64,000 bases of DNA, from assembly GCF_001190925.1 (NCBI RefSeq), contig NZ_CP011072.1:4526001-4590000 (forward strand), written 5' to 3'. Made by a program: the position numbers and the translations under genes. A model generated the notes under the pieces. It was not told the origin of the DNA and ran no database searches. It saw nothing but the letters and a program-made list of their open reading frames with translations. Positions 26,267-40,015 of the stretch are shown piece after piece. How positions within the stretch are numbered: the stretch's first letter is position 1; each line of letters opens with the position of its first letter. This stretch comes from Azoarcus sp. CIB (lineage in GTDB: Bacteria; Pseudomonadota; Gammaproteobacteria; Burkholderiales; Rhodocyclaceae).

Positions 26267-26276
26267 CATAATTATG
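26267..26276. promoter_or_regulatory. Palindrome CATAATTATG upstream of the VOC gene
   Basis: CATAATTATG is a perfect 10-bp palindrome, here in the context CCATAATTATGAAT, 36 bases upstream of the VOC start codon. The same 14-base string occurs at 37444-37457 between gntR and scpA. It is a candidate operator for the GntR-type regulator; this is inference. Confidence 0.5.
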
Positions 26277-26312
26277 AATTCTTAATCCAATCAGACTCGC
26301 GGAGAGAATTCC

Positions 26313-26789
26313 ATGACGCAGCGCCCGTTCAAAATCCTCGGCATCCAGCAGATCGCCATCGGCGGCCCGAGCAAGGACAAGCTCAAGACCCTGTGGGTCG
26401 ACATGCTCGGACTGGAAGTGACCGGCAACTTCGTGAGCGAGCGCGAGAACGTCGACGAGGACATCTGCGCGATGGGCAAGGGTCCGTTCAAGGTCGAGGT
26501 CGACCTGATGCAGCCGCTCGACCCGGAGAAGAAGCCGGCCGTGCATGCGACGCCGCTGAACCACGTCGGCCTGTGGGTGGACGACCTGCCGAAGGCGGTG
26601 GAATGGCTCTCCGCCAACGGCGTGCGCTTCGCCCCGGGCGGCATCCGCCGCGGCGCTGCGGGCTACGACATCACCTTCCTGCACCCGAAGGGCAACGACG
26701 AATTTCCGATCGGCGGCGAAGGCGTGCTGGTCGAACTGGTGCAGGCCCCGGCGGAAGTCGTCGAGGCGTTTGCGAAGCTGGCGGGCTGA
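26313..26789 (+). CDS. VOC-family protein resembling methylmalonyl-CoA epimerase
   Basis: The 158-residue protein is a single VOC (glyoxalase-fold) chain with two beta-alpha-beta-beta-beta modules. The second half ([25 protein letters not shown], then TFLHPKGN and [10 protein letters not shown]) closely follows the epimerase pattern, including histidine and glutamate metal ligands. In the first module the usual ligand histidine is replaced by glutamine (IQQIAIGG). If it is the epimerase it would convert (2S)- to (2R)-methylmalonyl-CoA, the missing step between PccAB and ScpA encoded 4-11 kb away. Other VOC functions (lyase or dioxygenase-like) cannot be excluded. GGAGAG precedes the ATG. Confidence 0.7.
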   Translation: MTQRPFKILGIQQIAIGGPSKDKLKTLWVDMLGLEVTGNFVSERENVDEDICAMGKGPFKVEVDLMQPLDPEKKPAVHATPLNHVGLWVDDLPKAVEWLSANGVRFAPGGIRRGAAGYDITFLHPKGNDEFPIGGEGVLVELVQAPAEVVEAFAKLAG

Positions 26790-26797
26790 GCTGAGGC

Positions 26798-27670
26798 CTA
26801 CAGTCGCCCGACGCTGAAGGTATCGCAGGCCTTCAGCGTGCCCTTCTCCAGGCCGGTGCGGAACCAGCGCACGCGCTGCTGGGAGCTGCCGTGCGTGAAG
26901 CTGTCGGGCACCACCTGCCCCTGCGTCTGCTTCTGCAGGCGGTCGTCACCGATCGCGGTGGCGGCCCCCAGCGCTTCCTCTACGTCGCCCGCCTCCAGCA
27001 CCTGGCGACTGCGATCGGCGTGATGCGCCCATACGCCCGCCAGACAGTCCGCCTGTAGCTCCACGCGCACCGACAGCTGGTTGCCTTCACGCTCCGACAC
27101 GCGCTCGCGCGCCCGCTGCACCTTTTCCGAGATCCCCAGCAGGTTCTGCACGTGGTGGCCCACCTCATGCGCGATCACGTAGGCCTGCGCGAAGTCGCCG
27201 GGCGCGCCGAAGCGCTGCTGCAGTTCCGTGAAGAAGGACAGGTCGAGATAGACCTTCTGGTCCGCCGGGCAGTAAAACGGCCCCATCTCGGACTGGCCGA
27301 CGCCGCAGGCGCTGCGCGTCGCCCCCGTGTACAGGACCATGCTCGGGTCGCGGTACTGCTTGCCCCCGGCGCTGAAGATCGGCCCCCAGGTGTCCTCGGT
27401 ATCGGCCAGCACCATCGACGTGAAGCGTGCCAGCTCGTCCTCCGCGGCCGAACGGGGGGCTGCGGGGCGCGCCGATTCCGCCGCAGGCGGCTGCGTGATG
27501 CTCGCGGTGTCCAGCACCACGCTTGGGTCGATGCCGAAGTACATCGCCACCAGCGCCAGAATGATGGTGCCGACGCCGATGCTGCGGCCGCCGCCGAAAC
27601 CACTTCTGCCGCCTCCCTCGCCCCGGCGATCCTCGATGTTGTCGCTCTCGCGGCCCTTGCGAAACAGCAT
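26798..27670 (-). CDS. YpfJ-type neutral zinc metallopeptidase
   Basis: This 290-residue member of PF04228 has one membrane helix near the N-terminus (IGVGTIILALVAMYFGI, about 31-47), then an extracytoplasmic domain with the zinc motif HEVGH (168-172) and the downstream conserved ELQADCLAGVWAHHA. The short N-terminal cytoplasmic part is rich in Gly and Arg, as in the family. Substrates are not established. It converges with the VOC gene (8 bases between stops) and lies 54 bases downstream of the DegS-like protease gene. Confidence 0.88.
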   Translation of the reverse strand: MLFRKGRESDNIEDRRGEGGGRSGFGGGRSIGVGTIILALVAMYFGIDPSVVLDTASITQPPAAESARPAAPRSAAEDELARFTSMVLADTEDTWGPIFSAGGKQYRDPSMVLYTGATRSACGVGQSEMGPFYCPADQKVYLDLSFFTELQQRFGAPGDFAQAYVIAHEVGHHVQNLLGISEKVQRARERVSEREGNQLSVRVELQADCLAGVWAHHADRSRQVLEAGDVEEALGAATAIGDDRLQKQTQGQVVPDSFTHGSSQQRVRWFRTGLEKGTLKACDTFSVGRL

Positions 27671-27724
27671 GCGTCGCCCCCGTCTTTCAGTACCCCATGA
27701 GATTACATTATGGACCCGCGCACC

Positions 27725-28885
<1,161 letters not shown>

Positions 28886-28925
28886 GTTCGCATCGACGAG
28901 GGGAGCGCTCGGGGTCTACCCGGGA

Positions 28926-29081
28926 TCAGCAGTTCCCCTTCTTCGCCTGTCCCGGCGGACAGAAACCGCCACCCGAGCCTCCGGAGCGTCCCGGGTCGAC
29001 CACGACCGAACCGGCCGGCGTATACACCGCACATGCGCCGACGAGCGACGCGAGCGCGATCAGGGCAAAGAACCGCTTCAT
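28926..29081 (-). CDS. Small lipoprotein, 51 residues, unknown function
   Basis: This short reading frame begins with ATG at 29081, preceded by GGAGG at ideal spacing. It encodes a typical lipoprotein signal (MKRFFALIALASLVGAC, lipobox LVGAC, lipidated cysteine at 17). The mature part of about 35 residues has a glycine/serine-rich middle (GRSGGSGGG) and a tail with two cysteines (FCPPGQAKKGNC). It sits between the M48 peptidase and the DegS-like protease genes. I do not recognise the family. The signal peptide and ribosome binding site make it a convincing gene despite its size. Confidence 0.72.
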   Translation of the reverse strand: MKRFFALIALASLVGACAVYTPAGSVVVDPGRSGGSGGGFCPPGQAKKGNC

Positions 29082-29165
29082 ATAACCTCCGCAAATTCAG
29101 GAATGCGGCCCAATCATAGCGCAGCCTCGGCCCGGCCTTGGGGCGCGGACTCGTTGCGGATGATT

Positions 29166-29972
29166 TCAGTCGGGTTCGCGCTCCGCCAGGGCGCGTGCCG
29201 CCGCGATGCGTTCGGCACTGTCCGGATGGGTGCCGAGGAAGGCGAAGCGCTCCGGCTGACCGCTGGTGGAGAGCTTCTCGAAGAAGCGCACCGCCCCGGC
29301 GGGATCGTAGCCCGCGCGCTGCATGTAGGCGATGCCGGCCTCGTCGGCGTCGCGCTCGTCCTCGCGGCTGTACCCATTCTCCGCCATATTGGAGGCGAGT
29401 TCGGCGAAGATCGGCGTCAGGGGGAAGCCCACCACCGTCAGGAGCACGCTCGCGATCGCCACCAGTCCGCCGGTTTCGTTGCGGCGCGACAGGCGCTGCT
29501 CCGAATGACGCAGGTTCAGGTGCGCCAGCTCGTGCCCGATCAACGCCGCCCACGCGGCCTCGTCCGCGCCGAGCAGTTCGACCATCCCGGCGTTGATCCC
29601 GATCACGCCGTCCTGGCCGGAGCGCATGGCGAAGGCGTTGGCGCTGGGGTCGTCGACCAACAAGTACTGCGGACGCGCACCCGGCGTCGCTGCCCCTACG
29701 CGCCGGGCCGCCGTCCAGGCTGCGCGCAAGGCCTGCGCATCGAACCAACGCACGGCGCCCGGCACCCGCACACCGACCCGCCGCCCTTCTGCAGCGCCGA
29801 GTTCCGCCAGCGGCCACGCCGTCGCGTGACCGTTGTGTCGCGGCACCTTGCTCCGCTGCGGCGGGTTCTCTGCCGGCGGATGCCCGGCCGGCGGCTGCAT
29901 CGCACAGCCGCCCGCCAATGCCAACAGCAAAGCCAGCGCACACGTCCGACCCTGGGCAGCGACGGTCATCAT
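29166..29972 (-). CDS. M48-family metallopeptidase lipoprotein
   Basis: From ATG 29972 the protein has 268 residues with a lipobox LAGGC (lipidated Cys 23) and the M48 zinc motif HELAH (147-151). The third ligand lies in the downstream SREDERDADEAGIAYM. It resembles LoiP/YcaL-type periplasmic proteases that take part in outer-membrane quality control. Alternative starts at 30002 and 30056 would place extra residues before the lipoprotein signal and are less likely. It is the first of four minus-strand envelope genes (29972 down to 26798). Confidence 0.83.
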   Translation of the reverse strand: MMTVAAQGRTCALALLLALAGGCAMQPPAGHPPAENPPQRSKVPRHNGHATAWPLAELGAAEGRRVGVRVPGAVRWFDAQALRAAWTAARRVGAATPGARPQYLLVDDPSANAFAMRSGQDGVIGINAGMVELLGADEAAWAALIGHELAHLNLRHSEQRLSRRNETGGLVAIASVLLTVVGFPLTPIFAELASNMAENGYSREDERDADEAGIAYMQRAGYDPAGAVRFFEKLSTSGQPERFAFLGTHPDSAERIAAARALAEREPD

Positions 29973-30072
29973 CCGGACGGGAAAATCGATGCGCGAATAC
30001 ATTCTTTCAGCATACACAAAGAACATCGCTCGGGGGCAGCGCACCACCCCGGTCACTCCTTACGACGTGCCC

Positions 30073-30108
30073 AAAAAACGAAAGGGCCTGCTCGCGCAGG
30101 CCCTTTCG
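30073..30108 (-). terminator. Rho-independent terminator of the propionyl-CoA operon
   Basis: CGAAAGGGCCTG and CAGGCCCTTTCG pair in a 12-bp stem; on the minus strand TTTTTT follows. It is 45 bases beyond the pccA stop codon and ends the scpA-meaB-pccB-pccA transcript. Confidence 0.9.
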
Positions 30109-30153
30109 GCATTCCGGTTGGCGCCGCCGCAGAAGCGGCGGCAACCGTCCCGA

Positions 30154-32145
30154 TCACTCGAACTCGATGATGACTTCGTCCACCGAGAGACTCGCACCCG
30201 GCTTCGCGACCAGCTTGCTGACCTTGCCGTCCTGCTCGGCCTTGAGCACGTTCTCCATCTTCATCGCCTCGATGATCGCGAGCTTCTCGCCCGCCTTCAC
30301 CTCCTGCCCTTCGGCGACGCAGATGTCGCGCAGCAGGCCCGGCATCGGCGACAGCAGGAACTTGGACATGTCCGGCGGCAGCTTCTCCGGCATCATCGAC
30401 AGCAGCTCGGCGGCACGCTCGGTCATCACGATCGGCTCGACCTGCAGGCCGAAGTGCGAGATGCGGTAGCGCAGGCCGCGACGCTCGATCTGCAGGCAGA
30501 TCGGCGCGCCATTGACCGTACCTTCGAACAGCAGGTCACCAAAGGTCCAGTCGGAGACGATGCGGTAGGTCTTGTCGGCGTGGGTGATGTCGAAGCCGTC
30601 GGCCGAAGCCTGCACCGCCATCGGATACTGCTTGCCGCCCATTACGACCACCCAGTCGGTACCGACCTTGCGGCCGTGGCCGGCGAGCTGGCCGTCGATC
30701 TGCACTGCGCGGCCGATGTAGCGCAGGCGCGCGAAGGTCGCGACCGCTGCGAGCAGCGCGGGATCGTCGTGCGGCACCATCGACGCGTCGAAGCCCTGCG
30801 GGTACTCCTCGGCGATGAAGCCGGTATTGAAGTTGCCCGAGCAGAAGCGCGGGTGCTGCAGCAGCGCAGCCTGGAACGGGATGTTCGAGCTGATGCCGCG
30901 GATCACGAAGGCATTCAGCGCGTCGCGCATGCGCTCGATGGCCTGCTCGCGGTTCGCGCCGTGCACGATCAGCTTCGCGATCATCGAGTCGTAGTACATC
31001 GAGATCTCGCCGCCTTCATACACGCCGGTATCGACGCGCACCTGACCCGGAACCTCCTTCGGCGCCTGGAACTTCACCAGACGGCCGGTCGAGGGCAGGA
31101 AGCCGCGGAACGGGTCTTCGGCGTTGATGCGGCACTCCATCGACCAGCCGTTGATCTTGACATCGGCCTGGGCGATCGGGAGCTTCTCGCCATAGGCGAC
31201 GCGGATCATCTGCTCGACCAGGTCGAGGCCGGTGATGAGTTCGGTGACCGGATGCTCCACCTGCAGGCGGGTGTTCATCTCGAGGAAGTAGAACTCCTTG
31301 GTCGCACCGCTCACCACGAACTCGACCGTGCCGGCCGATTCGTAGTTCACCGCGCGCGCCAGCGCCACCGCCTGCTCGCCCATCGCCTTGCGCATGGCGG
31401 GATCGACGAAGGGGCTCGGCGCCTCTTCGATGACCTTCTGGTGACGGCGCTGGATCGAGCAATCGCGCTCGTTCAGGTACACGTAGTTGCCGTGCGAGTC
31501 GCCCAGCACCTGGATCTCGATGTGACGCGGCTCGAGGACGTACTTCTCGATGAACACGCGGTCGTCGCCGAACGAATTCTTGGCTTCATTCACGCACGAC
31601 GAGAAGCCCTCGAAGGCTTCCTGGTCGTTGTACGCGACGCGCAGGCCCTTGCCGCCACCGCCGGCCGACGCCTTGATCATCACGGGGTAGCCGATCTTCT
31701 TGGCGATCTCGACCGCCTCGGCCGGACCGGCGATCGCGTCGTTGTAGCCGGGGATGGTATTCACGCCGGCTTCGATCGCGAGCTTCTTCGACTCGATCTT
31801 GTCGCCCATCTTGGCGACCGAATAGTGCTTCGGCCCGATGAACTTGATGCCTTCCTCTTCCAGGCGGCGCGAGAACTCGGCGTTCTCCGACAGGAAGCCG
31901 TAGCCCGGATGGACCGCCTCGGCGCCGGTCTGCTTGCAGGCGTCGATGATCTTGTCCATGCGCAGGTAGGACTCTTTCGATGCCGCCGGCCCGATGCACA
32001 CGGCCTCGTCGGCCATCTCGACGAAGAGCGCGTCCTTGTCGGCCTCGGAGTGCACGGCGACGGTGGCGATGCCCATCTTGCGGGCAGTCTTGATCACGCG
32101 GCAGGCGATTTCACCGCGGTTTGCAATCAGGATCTTCTTAAACAT
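30154..32145 (-). CDS. pccA: Propionyl-CoA carboxylase alpha subunit (biotin carboxylase plus biotin carrier)
   Basis: This 663-residue chain carries a biotin carboxylase ATP-grasp module (KKILIANRGEIACRV at the N-terminus, the glycine-rich KASAGGGGKG, FLEMNTRLQVEHPVTE), a linking BT-like region, and a C-terminal biotinyl domain with the lysine in EAMKMEN. It carboxylates its biotin with bicarbonate and ATP and hands CO2 to PccB. The start at 32145 gives the classic N-terminus; ATG 32154 is also possible. It lies 22 bases after pccB, so it is in one operon with pccB, meaB and scpA. Confidence 0.92.
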   Translation of the reverse strand: MFKKILIANRGEIACRVIKTARKMGIATVAVHSEADKDALFVEMADEAVCIGPAASKESYLRMDKIIDACKQTGAEAVHPGYGFLSENAEFSRRLEEEGIKFIGPKHYSVAKMGDKIESKKLAIEAGVNTIPGYNDAIAGPAEAVEIAKKIGYPVMIKASAGGGGKGLRVAYNDQEAFEGFSSCVNEAKNSFGDDRVFIEKYVLEPRHIEIQVLGDSHGNYVYLNERDCSIQRRHQKVIEEAPSPFVDPAMRKAMGEQAVALARAVNYESAGTVEFVVSGATKEFYFLEMNTRLQVEHPVTELITGLDLVEQMIRVAYGEKLPIAQADVKINGWSMECRINAEDPFRGFLPSTGRLVKFQAPKEVPGQVRVDTGVYEGGEISMYYDSMIAKLIVHGANREQAIERMRDALNAFVIRGISSNIPFQAALLQHPRFCSGNFNTGFIAEEYPQGFDASMVPHDDPALLAAVATFARLRYIGRAVQIDGQLAGHGRKVGTDWVVVMGGKQYPMAVQASADGFDITHADKTYRIVSDWTFGDLLFEGTVNGAPICLQIERRGLRYRISHFGLQVEPIVMTERAAELLSMMPEKLPPDMSKFLLSPMPGLLRDICVAEGQEVKAGEKLAIIEAMKMENVLKAEQDGKVSKLVAKPGASLSVDEVIIEFE

Positions 32146-32167
32146 ATTCCTCATTCTCCCTTGGCGA

Positions 32168-33700
<1,533 letters not shown>

Positions 33701-33792
33701 TGATGACCTCCTTGACTTGTTCTGCTGTCCCCGACCTTGTGCCGACCGGGCGTTCAACTTCGATTCTTGTTCATGCCACAAAACGTAGAACC

Positions 33793-33883
33793 GTAGGGCG
33801 GATGAGCCGAAGGCGTTATCCGCCGCATGCGGTGCCATCAGACATCCCCATACGGCGGAAGGCGCTTCGCTTTTCCGCCCTAC
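33793..33883. repeat. Dispersed palindromic repeat, copy B
   Basis: The 91-bp element begins GTAGGGCGGATGAGCCGAAG and ends TTTTCCGCCCTAC. It is related to copies A, C and D but has GGCGGAT/ATCCGCC in place of GGCGGGA/TCCCGCC. Its end on the meaB side supplies the TAG stop codon of meaB. It separates meaB from pccB within the operon. Confidence 0.8.
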
Positions 33884-34899
33884 CGGTAAGGCTTTTCCAC
33901 ATAACCGAGCAGACGCAGCGCGGCGGCGGAAGGCGTGGTCGTGCCCTCCTCCACCGCGCGGGCGAGCCCGGGCAATTCATGTTTCACCTGCGGATGGCCG
34001 CGGAAATGGCTGCGCAGCCCCGCGTCGATCAGGTCCCACATCCACGCCAGCGCCTGGTGGCGCCGCTTGGCCTCGAACTCGCCCGAGGCCTGCATCGCCT
34101 TGCGGTAGTCCGTCACCGCCGTCCAGAAGTCCGCGACGCCCTGCTTCTGCAATGCCGAAAGCGTCAGCACCGGCACCGTCCAGTTGGGGCTCGCCGGACG
34201 CAGCATATGCAACGCGGTCTTCATCTGCGACTTCGCCCGCATCGCCGCACCCGCGTCGATGTCAGCCTTGTTGATGACGATGAGATCGGCGATCTCCATG
34301 ATGCCTTTCTTGATCGCCTGCAGGTCGTCGCCCGCGTTCGGCAACTGCAGCAGACAGAAGATGTCGCTCATGCCGGCGACCGCCGTCTCGCTCTGCCCGA
34401 CGCCGACTGTCTCGACGATGATCACGTCGAAACCGGCGGCCTCGCACACCAGCATCGTCTCGCGCGTCTTCTCCGCGACGCCGCCGAGGCTCCCCGCCGA
34501 GGGGCTCGGGCGGATGAAGGCGGCGGGATTCTGCGACAGCAGCTCCATGCGCGTCTTGTCGCCGAGGATCGAGCCGCCCGTCAGCGACGACGACGGATCG
34601 ACCGCCAGCACCGCGACGCGCAGGCCCTGTTCGATCAGGTACAGGCCGAGCGCCTCGATGAAGGTCGACTTACCCACGCCCGGCACGCCCGAGATACCGA
34701 CCCGCATCGCCGCGCCGCCGGTGTGCGGCAGCAGCGCTTCGAGCACGTGGCGTGCGCGCGCCTTGTGATCCTCGCGCTGCGACTCGATCAGCGTGATGGT
34801 CTTGGCGAGCGGACGCAGCTGGCGCGCGAGCACGCCATCGACCAGCGCGCGGTCGGCGGCGTCGAGTTGCAGCAGGTGTTCGGGTTTGTTCATCGGCAT
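33880..34899 (-). CDS. meaB: Methylmalonyl-CoA mutase-associated GTPase MeaB (ArgK-type)
   Basis: From 34899 the protein has 339 residues, the usual MeaB size. It shows the P-loop [33 protein letters not shown] (switch region), [10 protein letters not shown] and the base motif NKAD. MeaB loads and protects adenosylcobalamin on the mutase encoded just upstream (scpA). The frame could be extended to 34956, but those residues are translated dispersed repeat (copy C) and no ribosome binding site is present. The stop codon lies in copy B. ATG 34893 is an equally possible start. Confidence 0.9.
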   Translation of the reverse strand: MPMNKPEHLLQLDAADRALVDGVLARQLRPLAKTITLIESQREDHKARARHVLEALLPHTGGAAMRVGISGVPGVGKSTFIEALGLYLIEQGLRVAVLAVDPSSSLTGGSILGDKTRMELLSQNPAAFIRPSPSAGSLGGVAEKTRETMLVCEAAGFDVIIVETVGVGQSETAVAGMSDIFCLLQLPNAGDDLQAIKKGIMEIADLIVINKADIDAGAAMRAKSQMKTALHMLRPASPNWTVPVLTLSALQKQGVADFWTAVTDYRKAMQASGEFEAKRRHQALAWMWDLIDAGLRSHFRGHPQVKHELPGLARAVEEGTTTPSAAALRLLGYVEKPYR

Positions 34900-34923
34900 C
34901 GATGCATTAATGCGACGGTTCAC

Positions 34924-35019
34924 GTAGGGCGGGAGAAGCGAAGCGTATCCCGCCATTCCAGCGGTGGAAACGAGTTCGAACGCCGTGTGGCGGGATGCGT
35001 TGCACTCCTCCCGCCCTAC
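34924..35019. repeat. Dispersed palindromic repeat, copy C
   Basis: A 96-bp element with ends GTAGGGCGGGAGAAGCGAAG and CACTCCTCCCGCCCTAC lies between scpA and meaB, 7 bases after the scpA stop. Each half forms its own hairpin (GGCGGGA/TCCCGCC). It is inside the operon and could affect relative expression of scpA and meaB. Confidence 0.8.
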
Positions 35020-35026
35020 ATGAAGA

Positions 35027-37186
<2,160 letters not shown>

Positions 37187-37410
37187 GACAAACCCTCTCT
37201 GATTCCAATGACCGCGGCAGGCGGCGTTAGCGTTGTCTCGTACTGCTGTTTGAACGGCTGGCGGGCGACGACGAGACCGCCCGCAGTCCGAAGACTGCAG
37301 GCGGTCGCCGGCGCTCCCATGCATTCGGCGTAGTTCCCTCTCCCTCTCGTTGCGCACCGGACTTGACGTCCGCTTGCGCAAGCTCCCAATCCTACGCCGC
37401 ACATGGGAAG

Positions 37411-37461
37411 TTGACTTGTACCGTCGCACGAATAATACTTTATCCATAATTATGAATGCAA
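37411..37461. promoter_or_regulatory. Overlapping divergent promoters of gntR and scpA with a palindromic operator
   Basis: Plus strand: TTGACT (37411-37416), 16 bases, TAATAC (37433-37438), directed to gntR. Minus strand: TTGCAT (37461-37456), 18 bases, TATTAT (37437-37432), directed to scpA. The perfect palindrome CATAATTATG (37445-37454) lies in the scpA spacer and at the gntR start point, so one bound repressor could block both. The remaining gap (37187-37410) shows no gene. Confidence 0.6.
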
Positions 37462-37526
37462 CTGTCGGCGAGCCGGAATTTCGACGACAATCCGGCTCGC
37501 AACATTTCCCGCATCGAACAGCACCC

Positions 37527-38198
37527 ATGATCGCCACCCGCATCGCCCCGCTCGCGCTGTACCAGGAAGTCGCCGAGCGGCTGCGCCAGCTCATCTTCTC
37601 GCACGAACTGGCGCCCGGCACCTGGGTCGACGAGCAGGCGCTCGCCGACAACTACGGCATCTCGCGCACGCCCTTGCGCGAGGCGCTGAAGGTGCTCGCC
37701 TCCGAAGGGCTCGTCACACTGAAACCGCGCCGCGGGTGCTACGTCACCGAGATCTCCGAGCGCGATCTCGACGAGATCTTCGCCGTGATGGCCCTCCTCG
37801 AAGGCCAGTGCGCCCAGGCCACGGCGCAAAAGGCCACCGACGCGGACCTCGATCGCCTGCGTGCGATCCACGCCGAACTGGAAAAGGCCGCAGCGGCGGA
37901 AGACATCAACGGCTTCTTCGAATCGAACCAGGCCTTCCACCTCGCGCTGCAGGAAATCGCGGACAACCGCTGGCTGCAGCACGCGATCGAGGATCTGCGC
38001 CGCGTGATCAAGCTGTCGCGCCATCACTCGCTGTTCGGCGAAGGCCGCCTCGAGCAGTCGCTCGCCGAACACCGCGAGATCCTCGCCGCCCTCACGGCGC
38101 GCCGCGCGGACGACGCGGAACGGCTGATGCGCGCCCACATCGGCAGCGGACGCGCAGCCTTGGGGCGCATCGCCAAGGCACGCAACAAGGTCGCCTGA
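37527..38198 (+). CDS. GntR-family (FCD) transcriptional regulator
   Basis: From ATG 37527 the protein has 223 residues: an N-terminal winged helix ([57 protein letters not shown]) and a C-terminal FCD effector domain with metal/ligand histidines (FHLALQ, HHSLFGE, EHREIL). FCD regulators usually repress neighbouring catabolic genes and respond to an organic acid or acyl-CoA. Divergent from scpA with shared promoter DNA, it is the likely regulator of the propionyl-CoA operon and of itself. An upstream in-frame ATG (37452) falls within the operator palindrome and is less likely. Confidence 0.87.
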   Translation: MIATRIAPLALYQEVAERLRQLIFSHELAPGTWVDEQALADNYGISRTPLREALKVLASEGLVTLKPRRGCYVTEISERDLDEIFAVMALLEGQCAQATAQKATDADLDRLRAIHAELEKAAAAEDINGFFESNQAFHLALQEIADNRWLQHAIEDLRRVIKLSRHHSLFGEGRLEQSLAEHREILAALTARRADDAERLMRAHIGSGRAALGRIAKARNKVA

Positions 38199-38220
38199 GG
38201 CACCGCGGGCAATACCGACC

Positions 38221-38377
38221 GTAGGGCGGGAGGAGCCGAAGGCGCATCCCGCCATGCAGCGGTTCAGACAACGCACATGAGGCGGAGCGCGCCTGCGACT
38301 CGTCCGCCCCGCAAAAAGACCGCCGCAGACCGTTCAATCGCCGGGCGGCGGGATACGCTGCGCTACTCCCGCCCTAC
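38221..38377. repeat. Dispersed palindromic repeat, copy D
   Basis: This is the longest copy (157 bp), between gntR and fumC. The ends GTAGGGCGGGAGGAGCCGAA and TACTCCCGCCCTAC are as in the other copies; the middle is about 60 bp longer, including GAGGCGGAGCGCG and CGTCCGCCCC, which may be an extra half-element. Confidence 0.75.
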
Positions 38378-38412
38378 GAAACGACTCACGGCTGGAACGC
38401 ACACACGGCCCC

Positions 38413-39813
38413 TCACCCGCCCGGCCGCGTCATCGCCTCCGGATCCACCCACAGGTCGAACTCTTCCGCGCGCACATACCCGCTCGTCAGCGCCGCCTCG
38501 CGCAGTGACAGCCCCTCGTGGTGCGCCTTCTTCGCGATCTCCGCGGCGCGGTCGTAGCCGATGTGGCGATTGAGCGCCGTCACCAGCATCAAATTCTTCT
38601 CCAGGTTCTCGCGGATGCGCGGCAGATTGGGCCGCAGGCCGCGCGCGCAGTGCGCCTCGAAGGCATCGCAGGCGTCCGCCAGCAGCGCGATGCTCTCCAG
38701 CACGTTGTGCGCCATCACCGGCTTGTACACGTTGAGCTGGAAGTTGCCCTGCGTGCCCGCGAACGCGACGGCAGCGTCATTACCGAACACCTGCACGCAC
38801 ACCATCGTCAGCGCCTCGCACTGCGTCGGGTTCACCTTGCCCGGCATGATCGACGACCCCGGCTCGTTCTCCGGAATCAGCAGCTCGCCGATGCCGCAGC
38901 GCGGCCCGCTCGCCAGCCAGCGCACGTCGTTGGCCATCTTCATCAATCCGCCCGCCAGCGTGCGCAGCGCGGCCGAGGTCTGCACCAGCGCATCGTGTGC
39001 CGCCAGCGCGAAGAAGCGGTCCGGCGCGCTGCGGAACGGATGGCCGGTCAGCTGCGCGATCTGCGCCGCCGCGCAATCGCCGAAGCGCGGATGGGCATTG
39101 AGCCCGGTGCCAACGGCCGTACCGCCGATCGCCAGTTCGTAAAGCGCCGGCAGGCTCGCCGTCACCGCGCCGAGGCCGAAATCGATCTGCGCCACCCACG
39201 CGCCGATCTCCTGGCCGAGCGTCACCGGCGTCGCATCCTGCAGATGGGTGCGCCCGGTCTTGACGATCTCCTCGCTGCTCTTCGCTTTGTCCGCCAGCGT
39301 GTCGCGCAGGCGCCGCACGGCGGGCAGCAGGCGATCATGCAGTTCGCCGACGATCGCGATGTGCATTGCGGTCGGGAATGTGTCGTTCGAAGACTGACCG
39401 CGATTGACGTGGTCGTTCGGATGGATCGGCCGCTTCGAGCCGATCGTGCCGCCCGCCAGTTCGATCGCACGATTCGCAATCACCTCGTTGGCGTTCATGT
39501 TGGACTGCGTGCCTGAGCCGGTCTGGAACACGACCAGCGGGAAATGCTCATCCAGCTCGCCGGAGATGACCTCGTCGGCGGCACGACCGATCAGCTCGGC
39601 AAGCTCGGGCGCCAGTTCGCCCAATTCGGCATTCGCCTGCGCCGCAGCTTTCTTCAGGATTCCCAGCGCCCGGATCATCGCCCTCCCCCAGCGGAAGCGG
39701 TCGGTGCCGATCGGAAAATGCGCGAGCGAACGCTCGGTCTGGGCCCCCCAGTAGCGGTCCGCCGCGACCTCGACGGGGCCCATCGAATCGGTTTCGGTAC
39801 GCGTCGCGTCCAT
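38413..39813 (-). CDS. fumC: Class II fumarase
   Basis: The 466-residue enzyme shows the fumarase/aspartase signature [16 protein letters not shown], the substrate region [21 protein letters not shown], and [17 protein letters not shown]. It hydrates fumarate to L-malate without an iron-sulfur cluster, in the cytoplasm. Aspartase is excluded by the [26 protein letters not shown]-terminus typical of FumC. The start at 39813 follows GGGAGACG. It is next to the propionyl-CoA genes, whose product succinyl-CoA feeds the same part of the TCA cycle, but it is a separate transcription unit. Confidence 0.94.
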   Translation of the reverse strand: MDATRTETDSMGPVEVAADRYWGAQTERSLAHFPIGTDRFRWGRAMIRALGILKKAAAQANAELGELAPELAELIGRAADEVISGELDEHFPLVVFQTGSGTQSNMNANEVIANRAIELAGGTIGSKRPIHPNDHVNRGQSSNDTFPTAMHIAIVGELHDRLLPAVRRLRDTLADKAKSSEEIVKTGRTHLQDATPVTLGQEIGAWVAQIDFGLGAVTASLPALYELAIGGTAVGTGLNAHPRFGDCAAAQIAQLTGHPFRSAPDRFFALAAHDALVQTSAALRTLAGGLMKMANDVRWLASGPRCGIGELLIPENEPGSSIMPGKVNPTQCEALTMVCVQVFGNDAAVAFAGTQGNFQLNVYKPVMAHNVLESIALLADACDAFEAHCARGLRPNLPRIRENLEKNLMLVTALNRHIGYDRAAEIAKKAHHEGLSLREAALTSGYVRAEEFDLWVDPEAMTRPGG

Positions 39814-40015
39814 GCTCGTCTCCCGGCCGCTCTTCGGCCACACAGTCTTTGACGTCGGCGCGGGGCCGTGATTCCCCGGTACGGCGTACGCACCGATTCC
39901 CGTGACTTTGTAACTTTATGCTGCACAGCCATGCCTATTACATTCAACGGCGGGTACAGGAGCCGTCGCTCCGCGAAGACGCCACAGGCGCGACCCCCGA
40001 GGGAGACACGACGCA

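Noticed and set aside
34900-34956. Longer meaB start adding 19 residues
   Set aside because: These codons are part of dispersed repeat copy C, and no ribosome binding site precedes them.
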